NCBI RefSeq assembly: GCF_002775205.1 | Contig: NC_036456.1 | Coordinates: 25,517,850 to 25,581,849 of the forward strand | From: Xiphophorus maculatus | Taxonomy: Eukaryota > Chordata > Actinopteri > Cyprinodontiformes > Poeciliidae | Direction of reading: 5' to 3' | DNA: 64,000 nt | Part shown: piece after piece, positions 37,111 to 47,858 of the stretch | How the letters are laid out: each line of letters starts with the position of its first letter | How positions within the stretch are numbered: the first letter of the stretch is position 1 | Position numbers and translations under genes: made by a program | Notes under the pieces: model-generated | Database searches by the model: none | What the model was told of the DNA's origin: nothing | What the model saw: the letters and a program-made list of their open reading frames with translations, nothing else

Positions 37111-37755
37111 TGGATTTTCTTTAAGGTCGTGAAAACAAATAGGGGATGTTAAAGTGAAATAAACCAGCAACGCCACCTGGAATAATAATCCAGGGAAATT
37201 GAACTGTAATAAGGACACACGTAATTTCTGCTGGAAGAAAGAGACAAGATTCAAAAAGCTCTAGAAAATGTATTGAAGTTCAGTATTTAAAAGCACTTAC
37301 CAAATGGCAATGTGCTAAAACAGAAAGGTTAAGACACGGTGAATGTGGTTCAACAAAATTGTTGGTTGAAGTAAAATATTTAAATCTCAACAGAGAACGA
37401 GGTTTACCACTGGGGGACGTCGTGAGGGAAAGGGATCACCATGGACACGATGAAAACACAGCAACCAAAGAAAGGTGCTCCGACAAAATAAACACACTTA
37501 GACACCACCACCACAGGAGCCTCAATCCCTGACATAAATAAACAAAATAAAACAACCTGAATGAAACAGTGGACTCACAGTATTACTAAATATAATATTG
37601 CACTTAGTTCATATAAGAGGTGCAGTAAACGACGCAGCCAGCAGGGGAAGAGTTGATATTTTAAAATGTTTTCCATAGGCAAAACAGCAGCAAACATCCC
37701 AGAGTGAAAACTGGTAGAAAGGCTCATCAGGCACTTAAAGTGAAACAGACTATTA

Positions 37756-38040
37756 GTGAAGTAAGTCAAGTTTATTTATAAAGCGCTTTTTACAGACATA
37801 AAATCACAAAGCGCTGTACAACATAAATCATATAAAGCATAAAACCAACATAGGAACCACATTAAAATCAAGAAATAACAGCCTGGGAAAATAAAAATGT
37901 TTTTAGTTGTTTGTTTAAAAGCCTCCACAGAGTCAGCAAAACGGAGCTGCAAGGGTTAACCGTTCCACAGCCACAGGGCCTCCAGCACAACATCCAACAC
38001 AGCATCCAACACAACATCCAACACAACATCCAACACATCA
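37756..38040. repeat. Dispersed fish repeat and 12-bp minisatellite
   Basis: The first part (TTTATTTATAAAGCGCTTTT, ACAAAGCGCTGTACA) resembles a dispersed sequence common in fish genomes, recalled from general knowledge. 37985-38038 contains about four copies of the 12-mer ACAACATCCAAC. Confidence 0.5.
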
Positions 38041-38258
38041 GTGCAGTTACACATTTTACATCATCTCAATTTAATTGTCAAAATCACATCTATAATCTCT
38101 TTAGCTTCTCTGATTTAGCATTAAAACAATATTAATACAAGTATATTGCTTTGGTTTTATTCAATTACTCAAAGTGATAAAGATTAATTTAAATGTACAA
38201 GAAGTAAAACCCAGTAATATTCCTCTGCATGGATTAGATTCATTCTCATTGTTAGCCA

Positions 38259-40793
38259 CTAGGGGGCGGCCGTTTCTTTAACCTTCACTGAACCGTCGCT
38301 CAGCAGGCGGACCTTTATGTCTGGAGGCAGCCCTCGTCTGATCAGTTCATCTTTAATCTGTAGAACAAAACATGAGATGAATGTGAGATACAGTCAGTGG
38401 TGAATTATAAAATATACTGAACAGAATCTGATTAACATTAAAAACATCAACAGCAGAATTTAACTGCATCTCTGCAGGTGATCACTTTGGGTTTGATTTG
38501 ACATTTGAGTGAAATGAGTTTGGATTAAACTCAAAGTCCAGAACATCACTGACCGCTTTCTCGATTTTATCTTTATTGTCTTTCAGTGACAGCGTAGTCG
38601 AGATCTTCAGCTTCAGAACCGTAAGATGAGCTGGAAGAACAAGAGATCAACATGGTATAAAGAACAACTTCCTGTTACTTTCACTCCTGTTTTCATCCTA
38701 CTTACATGTTTTAGGAGGATGACTTGTAGATGTCAGAAGAACAGTCGTTAAATTCAAAGTTGTTGCTAAGGTAACAGAAACATGAGTTCAGGACAAGCAG
38801 CAAAAATAAATCAAAGAAAAACAAATAAAGAATTGGTTCATCATCCGACTTACATGTGTTGACAGGACTAGTGGTTGTCAAAGGGACGGTTGTTGCAGCA
38901 ACAGGTGTAGAAGTCACATCTGGTGCAGAGATATCAACAGCAGAAGCAGGGAGTTCAGGAAATAAAAGGTCAGATCAAATCAAAAAACAAAATGAAAGAT
39001 TGACTCACCGTTTCCAACCGTCACAATGACACATCCCAGCTCAGACTGGTAGATAGAACTGGAGGCACTGGGGAGATAATTTAGCACATAGGTTTTCATA
39101 TTAAACTCTTTCTGAAATGAGCATCAAATAATATTTGAAATAACCTTAAAGGGTCAGGTCAGATAACATACAGCTATTGTACATCTTTTTGTGTTTATCT
39201 TTCTACAGCAACAGGAAAAGCTTTCGTTTTTATGTTTATTTATGCACAACAGAAGTCAGTTACACAATTTCATCTGCAGACTTCAAATTCATCAATGTTT
39301 TTAAATTCATCATAAAAACCTAAAATCCTCAGTGAGAGATTTTTACTCCAGACCCAGAACTTGGACTATCTTTCACTTTGAGTCACACAGCGCAGGATAT
39401 TTATTTGAGCTTGAGATGGGCAGTGATAATGTTTATACCGACTTCTACTCACCGCCACTTGATTACATACACCTGTCCAAAGGTTCATTAACGCAAATGT
39501 TGAATTAGCCAATCACAAGGCAGCAACTACCTCATTTCTGTATTTAGAAATTAGTTATTGATTAGTTTAAAATAATAGTTATTGGATACTAAATTTATTG
39601 ACACCAGTGTTGCTCTTTGGCAGTAAGACAGCCTGACTGAAACATGAAATCACACCTTTGAAAACAAACTGGACAGGGATTTCGCTGAAGTGGTAGCTGG
39701 GGCTCGGTGAATATGTTGAACCATCGTAACCAGTCAGAGTGATGGTCTGTCTGGGAAAATCACCAGCTGAACTGCATATGAACCTTCATCACTGCTGTTG
39801 GTTGGACTGAATGATAGAGAACAAGACTGGAAGAGGACAGAGAGAGAATATGTTATATTTGTTGTGTTTTTGTTCATATCAAGAGTAATTTTTCATCATT
39901 AGTCATTTATAGTCATTAAATAATCAGTAAATTCTGTTTTTATTACCTGTAAACATTTTCTATTGTATTCCTGTAACCTGACACCAACATTTATTACTCA
40001 CTGATGAGAGACTGAGGACAGACAGAGGTGTTGCAGGTGTGGCACTCTGACGAAGAGGTTGCATGTCTGCATTCAACATTATCTCCATCAAGGTCAAAGG
40101 TCAACAAGTTGATATTCCTCTGACAGTTTTGAAGGAATTCTGCCATGATGTGGTGGTGTTGGTGGTGAGGCAGACGCTTGAGACCCAGGTTGAAATGAGA
40201 TGATGGTGTTTAATAACGAAAATCCAAGAATACACAGTCCAAACAAAATCCAAAACAGTCCGAAAACTTGGCAGCACAGTTGAGCTGAAGACTAGGGCTC
40301 AGCACTGGTGGCAACAGGAAACACGAGGGGACAGAACGACGGGCTAGACAGATTAACGCTTGCAAACGACAAGGAGACGCAGAGACGCAGAGACACAGGT
40401 GACATTAAATACACAGGAGGTAATAAGGGAACGAGACACACCTGGGAACAATCAAGGGGAAGACAGGACAACATGGAAACTCAAGATAAATACATAGAAA
40501 AACACAGATCCTGACAAATTCTGAGAGAAACAGAAAACAAACATCACAAAGTCACCTGAGAACAAACAATCTGCTCAAATTACCTTATCTTAAATTTACG
40601 CACAACCTGTAAATTTAAGGTGAGGAGCTTTTGGATATTTTTTTTAAAAGAAAAACTAAATAAACTTCAAGAAGTCTGAACTTACTGTAAATCTGTCTCC
40701 TTGTACATCTTTAGTGGTGTATGAAAGCACAGTGCCATAATAAGCAGCTTCTGTATGGCTTATTATCACCAGCAGCAGCACAGAGAGCAACAT
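38259..40793 (-). pseudogene. Array copy E: exon-depleted, frameshifted paralog
   Basis: Recognisable exons, in order of translation: 40686-40793 (signal peptide, [16 protein letters not shown]), exon 4 (40002 to about 40142, interrupted), exon 5 (39656-39826), exon 8 (39009-39067), two Ser/Thr exons (38854-38919, 38706-38765), exon 10 (38554-38630) and exon 11 (38259-38357). Exons 2 and 3 are gone except for a junction at about 40600. Exons 6 and 7 are absent between 39070 and 39650. Exon 4 has an extra T, which shifts the frame, and a 374-bp insertion. Exon 5 has lost 7 bp (CTCCATC) relative to F. The last exon reads past the usual TAA and ends at a TAG. The C-terminal exons remain well preserved ([22 protein letters not shown]). 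Not a functional gene. Confidence 0.8.
40143..40516. mobile_element. 374-bp insertion in exon 4 of copy E
   Basis: Sequence absent from all other copies, flanked by AATTCTG at 40136-40142 and 40517-40523, a 7-bp direct repeat. It splits the acceptor end of exon 4. It has no long reading frame and no obvious inverted ends; class not determined. Confidence 0.6.
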
Positions 40794-40849
40794 GATGAAC
40801 GAGTCAGTTCTGCTAAACAAAGATCGGATCATCAGGTAACCTTTGTGAC

Positions 40850-42676
40850 GGCTGCTGTCGTAAGAAGCTTTGATTATGCAAACATCTAAAGACCGGAGAC
40901 GACAACGTGATGCTTTGCAAATATTTAAAAGAGTTTGTAGGAGAGAGCTGCTATTTATTTTTGCACATAGTTTTCTCTTCATTTTATTTAGGAAGGTAAA
41001 CCTTCATCATTTGGTTTATATACGTTCAAATAGTAAGTCTTAGTTAATTTTAACAGTTTTCTTTTGTTTGTTATTTTCAGCATTAAAGCTCACTCTCCTA
41101 TTGTTGCAACATCTCATGTCAAATACATTTTAAATAAAAAACATCATAAGATGTTTAGAGCCAGGATGGCCACACCTTGACAGTTCATAACACTTTATAC
41201 CCTCCTTATTCTGTTCACTGGTTTTATGGACTGCATTTACATTTGATCAGACAAACATTTATTTTAAAAAGATAACGTTTTCTTTGCAAACTGTGAGAAA
41301 CAATAAATCTATTTTTAGTTTCCTACAGGGTTAATTATTAATCTCTTCTGGACAGTTTTTGTGTCTCAGTGGATTTTTAGTGCCACTGATATAAGCTGAG
41401 CATTCCCTCCGAATACAAACATAAAGTTTACTAAATCTCTAAAACTGCCATGTAAAGTATTTGGTGTATATTTCACAAAAAAACAAACAAAAATCAATAT
41501 TTTTTTAAAAATTGATAGTTTTTTTCTTCTTATTCTCCCATTTTTGCCGTGGTTCATCATATATTGAAGTCAGCTGATCTGTTACACCAGATGTTTGCTA
41601 ATTGCTGCTGGCTAGTCTGAAGGAGCTGAGTGGGGGAGGGCTGCTCCATGGGGTCTAAGCTTTGAAGCTTGGAAACTGCAGCTCTAAGGAGGGGATGTAC
41701 CTCAAAGGCAGGGTTGGGTCCCTCTAGGCGTTATGAAAAGCTGAATGGTTGCCATGGAGATTAAAGGATTTAAATGTGCATGAAAGAATCAAAGCAACAC
41801 TCCAGTTGTGTTTTAGACAAGGGGAAAACATCATAACATGATGTAAAGCTGAAAAAGGTCAACTTATAAAATACTTTCTCTTTGTTGATGATTTATTTTT
41901 TTACTTTCCATTAAAAATTATTTTTTACCTCTTTTGGTATAATTTCTTTCATCATATTATATCCTCACATGTACAAATTTGAAAGTTAGTCAGGATTTAA
42001 AACTGAATCAGTTGAAAGAAATGAAAACAGGAAAATATGAGAGCTCTTCTGTTTGTTTCTCTTTAGAGTCTTGCTGCAGAGATTTGGATCAAGTGACAGA
42101 AATCATTTTTTATTGATGAAGGTCAGAATTACCTTAGAAAGGAGATAAAAGCACTAAAACCTCGTCTCTTATCTGCTTGGATGTTAATGTCTACATGTAA
42201 CAGTAAATTACAATGTGGTTTGAGGATTAATTACCTGATGTGAACTAACTTTGTGCAAACAAACTTTGTGTTTATTTAAATTATTGATGTAAATGTTGAG
42301 CATTGTGGTAGCTCGCATTGTTTGCCTTGCAAATAACTAGTTAGCATATTGGTAGCCTTTAGCTCATACTGAGTTACATCTTACATGGTGACAATGTTGG
42401 GTTTGGTCCAGTTTCAGTGTCATTATCATTCTGCTAACATTGGTGGCAGTCAGCTCTAAATTGCTGCTGATTTCATTTTCTTGAATAAATAATTAACTTA
42501 TTAATCCTGATATGTGAAACATGTTTGACTAATCAAGCACTAAGAACATGATGTGCAACACATCCAGGTCAGTGGTGAACAAACATTTTGTAATGTGAAA
42601 TAAAACTTTTCAGAAGTGAACTGTGAACTGAACATATGATCTGTTCAGAGGCCACAAATGAACCCACTCTGCACTT
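40850..42676. other. Spacer upstream of copy E
   Basis: No gene seen. 40790-41040 continues the upstream flank shared with copy D. 41995-42420 is the third member of the upstream repeat block found also at 35506 and 36715. Confidence 0.5.
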
Positions 42677-42688
42677 TAGACAGCCATT
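42677..42688. repeat. Left target-site duplication of the RTE element
   Basis: TAGACAGCCATT, repeated at 46052-46063. Confidence 0.9.
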
Positions 42689-42714
42689 CCATCCATCCAT
42701 CCATCTTCTTCCGC

Positions 42715-44874
42715 TTATCCGAGGTCGGGTCGCGGGGGTAGCAGCTTCAGGAGGGAGGCCCAGACTTCCCTCTCCCCGGCCACTTCTTCTAGCTCCTCCG
42801 GGGGAATCCCGAGGCGTTCCCAGGCCAGCCGAGAGACATAGTCCCTCCAGCGTGTCCTGGGTCTTCCCCGGGGCCTCCTCCCGGTGGGACGTGCCCAGAA
42901 CGCCTCACCAGGGAGGCGTCCAGGAGGCATCCTGACCAGATGCCCGAGCCACCTCAACTGGCTCCTCTCGATGTGAAGGAGCAGCGGCTCTACTCTGAGT
43001 CCCTCCCGGATGACTGAGCTTCTCACCCTATCTCTAAGGGAGAGCCCAGCCACCCTACGGAGGAAACCCAGTTCGGCCGCTTGTATCCGCGATCTCGTTC
43101 TTTCGGTCATGACCCAAAGCTCATGACCATAGATGAGGGTGGGAACGTAGATTGACCGGTAAATCGAGAGCTTCGCTTTTTGGCTCAGCTCTCTCTTCAC
43201 CACGACGGACCGGTACAGCGCCCGCTTAACGGCAGACGCTGCACCAATCCGCCTGTCGACCTCCCGCTCCCTTCTTCCCCCATTCGTGAACAAGATCCCG
43301 AGATACTTAAACTCCTCCACTTGGGGCAGGACACCCCCCCTGACCTGGAGAAGGCACTCTACCCTTTTCCGGCTCAAGACCATGGCCTCGGATTTGGAGG
43401 CACTGATCCTCATCCCGGCCGCTTCACACTCGGCTGCGAACCGCTCCAGCGAGAGCTGCAGATCACGATCTGATGAAGCCAAAAGGACCACATCGTCTGC
43501 AAAAAGCAGAGACGAGATCCTAAGGCCACCAAATCGGATCCCCTCAACACCTTGGCTGCGCCTAGAAATTCTGTCCATGAAAGTGATGAACAGAATCGGT
43601 GACAAAGGGCAGCCCTGGCGGAGTCCAACTCTCACCGGAAACGAGCCCGACTTACTGCCGGCAATGCGGACCAGACTCTGACACCGGTCATACAGGGACC
43701 TGACAGCCCGTATCAAAGGGCCCGGTACCCCATACTCCCGGAGAACCCCCGACAGGGCTCCCCGAGGGACACGGTCGAACGCCTTCTCCAAGTCCACAAA
43801 ACACATGTAGACTGGTTGGGCGAACTCCCATGCACCCTCCAGGACCCTGCCGAGGGTGTAGAGCTGGTCCAGTGTTCCACGACCAGGACGAAAACCACAC
43901 TGCTCTTCCTGAATCCGAGGTTCGACTATCCGACGGACCCTCCTCTCCAGTACCCCGGAATAGACCTTGCCAGGGAGACTTAAGAGTGTGACCCCTCTAT
44001 AATTGGAGCACACCCTCCGGTCCCCCTTTTTGAACAGGGGGACCACCACCCCAGTCTGCCAATCCAGGGGAACTGCCCCCGATGTCCATGCGATATTGCA
44101 GAGTCGAGTCAACCAACACAACCCTACAACATCCAGAGCCTTAAGGAACTCTGGGCGGATCTCATCCACCCCCGGGGCCTTGCCACCGAGGAGCTTTTTA
44201 ACCACCTCGCCGACCTCGTCCCCAGAGATTGGAGAGCCCAACCCAGAGTCCCCAGGCTCCGCTTCCTCAATGGAAGGCATGTTGGTGGGATTGAGGAGGT
44301 CTTCGAAGTACTCTGCCCACAGGCCCACAACGTCCCGAGTAGAGGTCAGCAGCACACCATCCCCACTATAAACAGTGTTGGTGCTGCACCGCTTCCCCCC
44401 CCTGAGACGCCGGATTGTGAACCAGAATCGCCTCGAAGCCATACGGAAGTCTTTCTCCATGGCCTCTCCAAACTCCTCCCACGCCCGAGTTTTTGCCTCA
44501 GCAACCGCCCGAGCCGCATGCCGCTTCGCCCGCCGGTACCCATCAGCTGCTTCCGGAGTCCCACAGGCCAAAAAGGCCCGATAGGACTCCTTCTTCAGCC
44601 TGACGGCATCCCTCACCGAAGGTGTCCACCAACGGGTTCGAGGGTTGCCGCCGCGACAGGCACCGACAACCTTGCGGCCACAGCTCCGATCGGCTGCCTC
44701 GAAAATGGAGGCACGGAACATGGTCCACTCAGACTCCATGTCCCCCACCTCCCCCGGGACGTGTTCGAAGTTTTGCTGGAGATGGGAGTTAAAGCTCCGT
44801 CTCACAGGGGATTCCGCCAGACGTTCCCAGCAGACCCTCACAACACGTTTGGGCCTGCCAGGTCTGACCGGCTT
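42715..44874 (-). pseudogene. RTE reverse transcriptase half of the polyprotein
   Basis: About 715 codons in the same frame as the endonuclease, directly after the in-frame TGA. Reverse-transcriptase blocks are visible: VVVPLFKKGDRRVCSNYRG, the CFVDLEKAFDRVPR block with its catalytic Asp, RQGCPLSPILF, and the catalytic LFADDVVLLAS. The C-terminal region has YGHELWVMTERTRSRIQ and a Pro/Arg-rich stretch typical of RTE elements. This half has no further stop. The region carries no ATG-led start of its own, so it depends on the upstream half. Confidence 0.88.
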
Positions 44875-45894
44875 TCACCCCCACCACCGGAGCCAACTCA
44901 CCACCAGGTAGTGGTCAGTGGACAGCTCCACACCTCTTTTCACCCGAGTGTCCAAGACATTTGGCCGCAGATCCGATGAAACAACGACAAAGTCGATCAT
45001 CGAACTGCGGCCTAGGGTGTCCTGGTGCCAAGTGCACATATGGACACCCTTATGCTTGAACATGGTGTTCGTTATGGACAATCCATGGCGAGCACAGAAG
45101 TCCAGCAACAGAACACCATTCGAGTTCAGATCGGGCGGGCCATTCCTCCCAACCACGCCCCTCCAGGTCTCACTGTCGCTGCCCACGTGAGCGTTGAAGT
45201 CCCCCAGCAGAACAAGGGAGTCCCCAGGAGGAGCACTCTCCAGTACCCCCTCTAAGGACTCCAAAAAGGGTGGGTAATCTGAACTGTCGTTCGGCCCGTA
45301 AGCACAAACGACAGTCAGAACCCGTCCCCCCACCCGTAGGCGGAGGGATGCTACCCTCTCGTTCACCGGGGTAAACCCCAACGTACAGGCGCCGAGATGG
45401 GGAGCAACAAGTATGCCCACTCCTGCCCGACGTCTCTCACCCTGGGCAACTCCAGAGTGGAAGTATGTCCAGCCCCTCTTAAGGAGACTGGTTCCAGAAC
45501 CAGAGCCATGCGTCGAGGTGAGACCGACTATTTCTAGCCGGAACCTCTCGACCTCACACACTAGCTCCGGCTCCTTCCCCACCAGAGAGGTGACAATCCA
45601 CGTCCCAAGAGCCAGTTTCTGCAACCGAGGATCGGACCGCCAGGGTCCCCTCCCTTGGCCGCCACCCATCACACAGTGCACCCGACCCCTTTGGCCCCTC
45701 CCACGGGTGGTGGGCCCATGGGAGGGGGGGCCCATGTTTCCCTTTCGGGCTGAGCCCGGCCGGGCTCCATGGGTAAAAGCCCGGCCACCAGACGCTCGCC
45801 ATCGTGCCCCCCCTCCAGGCCTATCTCCAGAATGGGGCCCCGGTGACCAGCGTCCGGGCAAGGGAACACTAAGTCCAAGGTTTTCTTTCGCCAT
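44875..45894 (-). pseudogene. RTE endonuclease half of the polyprotein
   Basis: Open frame from an in-frame ATG at about 45894 to the TGA at 44875-44877. The EEP (apurinic endonuclease) signatures are [23 protein letters not shown] and [11 protein letters not shown]. In RTE elements this domain nicks target DNA and is fused to the reverse transcriptase. Here the fusion is broken only by the TGA after the endonuclease. That stop would arise from CGA (Arg) by one C-to-T change at a CpG. Confidence 0.85.
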
Positions 45895-46051
45895 TGGGGT
45901 CTTCGGGCTGCGCTTTGTCTGGTCCCTCACCTAGGACCTGTCTGCCTTGGGTGACCCTACCAGGGGCATGAAGCCCCAGACAGCATAGCTCCTAGGATCA
46001 TTGGAGCACTCAAACCCCTCCACCACGATAAGGTGGCAGCCCAAGGAGGAG

Positions 46052-46063
46052 TAGACAGCCATT
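46052..46063. repeat. Right target-site duplication of the RTE element
   Basis: TAGACAGCCATT, identical to 42677-42688. Confidence 0.9.
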
Positions 46064-46076
46064 ATTTAGGCAAAAC

Positions 46077-46660
46077 CCTTCTCTGAGAACTCGATAACAA
46101 ACATCACAAAGTTACACCTGAACACCTGAGAACAAACAATCTGCTCAAATGCCTTGATTTAAATTGCAAAGTTTCAGAGTCTTGACTGATTTGTATTTCA
46201 GTGTTTTTCTTCTGAGCTTTTTTCTGTTTTTAAACTGTTCAAGCATTGTTTCTTTGAGAAATTACTGAAAGGTTCCTAAACTCAATGTGGCTAGTTCAAT
46301 ATGTATTTTTCAGTTTCACATGTTAAGAATAAAACCTAAAAGTTGTTTCTGATCTCTGACTATTTTTACATTTAACAGCTGAATCACAAATATCTGAAAC
46401 ACAATAATTATTAAATCTGCTTTTGCTCCCTGTAACTTTTTATAAAATCAATTCACAGCATTTGGACACAATTTGGGAGTCATTTCTAATTATCAAAGCT
46501 TCATGGTTAGACTGTAAAAGAAAAACAAGCTTAGTTCAAAATTTCAAAAAACATAAAATGATTTAGAAACATGAAAATAAAAGATATCACATCTATAGTT
46601 AGTTTTATAAATGAACAATGAAGTTCCAGTTGGTTGTAGTTTTCCCCCATTACTTAGTGT
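46077..46660 (-). pseudogene. Relic intron of an array copy
   Basis: TCTGAGAA...AACAAACATCACAAAGTTACACCTG and ATAAAATCAATTCACAGCATTTGGA match the intron between exons 3 and 4 of copy D (34165-34400). Only intron text and the edge of exon 4 survive. It marks another lost copy, or the missing middle of E displaced by rearrangement. Confidence 0.5.
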
Positions 46661-47268
46661 TTTTGTTTAAAAAGTTTTCTCAGTTTCAGGTTTTCTGATC
46701 TCATTAGCTTTAGTTCACTATAATAACCTCCATCACTGTGAACTGGGTGAGATTCTGGTTGAGGATGTTTGGGTTGAAGGCTGAGCAGAAGTCCACCAAT
46801 AAGATACACGTCTCTGGGTGGTTTGAGGTGGTTCAGGATAAAGTGTTGACTGCGTCATCTGCAGAGAGCCTATGATGTCACTTCCTGTTTTCAAATATTT
46901 TCAGAAATCACAATTTTTCTCCTTGTCTTCTGACTAATGTTCATTTTAATGTTTTTTATGTGTTTGTGGTGTACGGCGCTTTGGCCAACTGTGTTGTTAT
47001 AACATGCTTTTTAAAATAAACTTGCTTTGTATGAAGGGGAGACACTGTCAGGTTGTGAAATTTCCTGTATTTCGGATACTTTCATATTTATTTAATGTGT
47101 CCAGGATTACGAGACCCAGTAGAACCTGATCTTGTCCACCGTATGGAAAATCTGTAGCTCTTAGAACATCCAAGTATTAATGTTAGTTTTAGACAAGGGG
47201 GTCAGTGGTTAATTTTGAAATATTTATTTATTTAAAGAGCTGTTTCTAAAGACAATCAAATAAATTCC
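46660..47268. other. Spacer with no gene seen
   Basis: AT-rich sequence without recognisable exons or repeats. Confidence 0.45.
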
Positions 47269-47820
47269 CACATGGGTTTATAGACTCTCTACATACAAAA
47301 CATGCAAAGCAAAATGGCTGCATACGAAACACGAGCTCCACAGAAATACCATTACATTTTCAACTCAACCAGGATAAAGAAGTCGCTGTTTTCTTTCCCA
47401 AGCTTCACAGAGAAAAGCAACTAATGCAAAAACGTCCCTATTATACATAGCAAATATCCATCTTCATTATTTATCAATACATGCAGAAAATGACATGATA
47501 TTAAGGTCAATAAAAACCTCACAGGTATAAATGTTACACATGGAAGATGGTAATAAAGAAAAACCAAACCCTCAGTAAATAACTGCCATAAATATTGATT
47601 TTATTCACATTTTTGTCTGTTCATTATCTTATTAGTAACTGATAAACAATCACAATTTATCTATTTGAAGTATGCATATTTTATATAGATTCTCAAACAG
47701 ATATAAAATTTCACTTTGCTTTTTCTGATTAATGTCATAACTAAGTTTAGTCCCATTACCTAAGACAACCATAAATTCCTGAATTTAAAACAGATAAACC
47801 CGGCCATATTTTACTGCATG
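47269..47820. repeat. Duplicated 3' flank of copy F
   Basis: Nearly identical to 26777-27330 downstream of copy D. Differences are isolated point changes. Confidence 0.85.
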
Positions 47821-47858
47821 GATCAGATTCATTCTCATTGTTAGCCACTAGGGGGCGG

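Larger units (their letters stand above)
42689..46051 (-). mobile_element. Full-length RTE (Rex3-like) retrotransposon
   Basis: A 3,363-bp GC-rich insertion in minus orientation with a perfect 12-bp target duplication. Its 3' tail is GATG repeats (plus strand CCATCCATCCATCCATC), as described for Rex3 of the RTE clade. It encodes an apurinic endonuclease and a reverse transcriptase in one frame, interrupted by one TGA at 44875-44877. It sits upstream of copy E, between E and the relic at 46077. Confidence 0.9.

Noticed and set aside
42636..45934. Many plus-strand open frames of 60-170 aa
   Set aside because: They are antisense shadows in the GC-rich RTE element.
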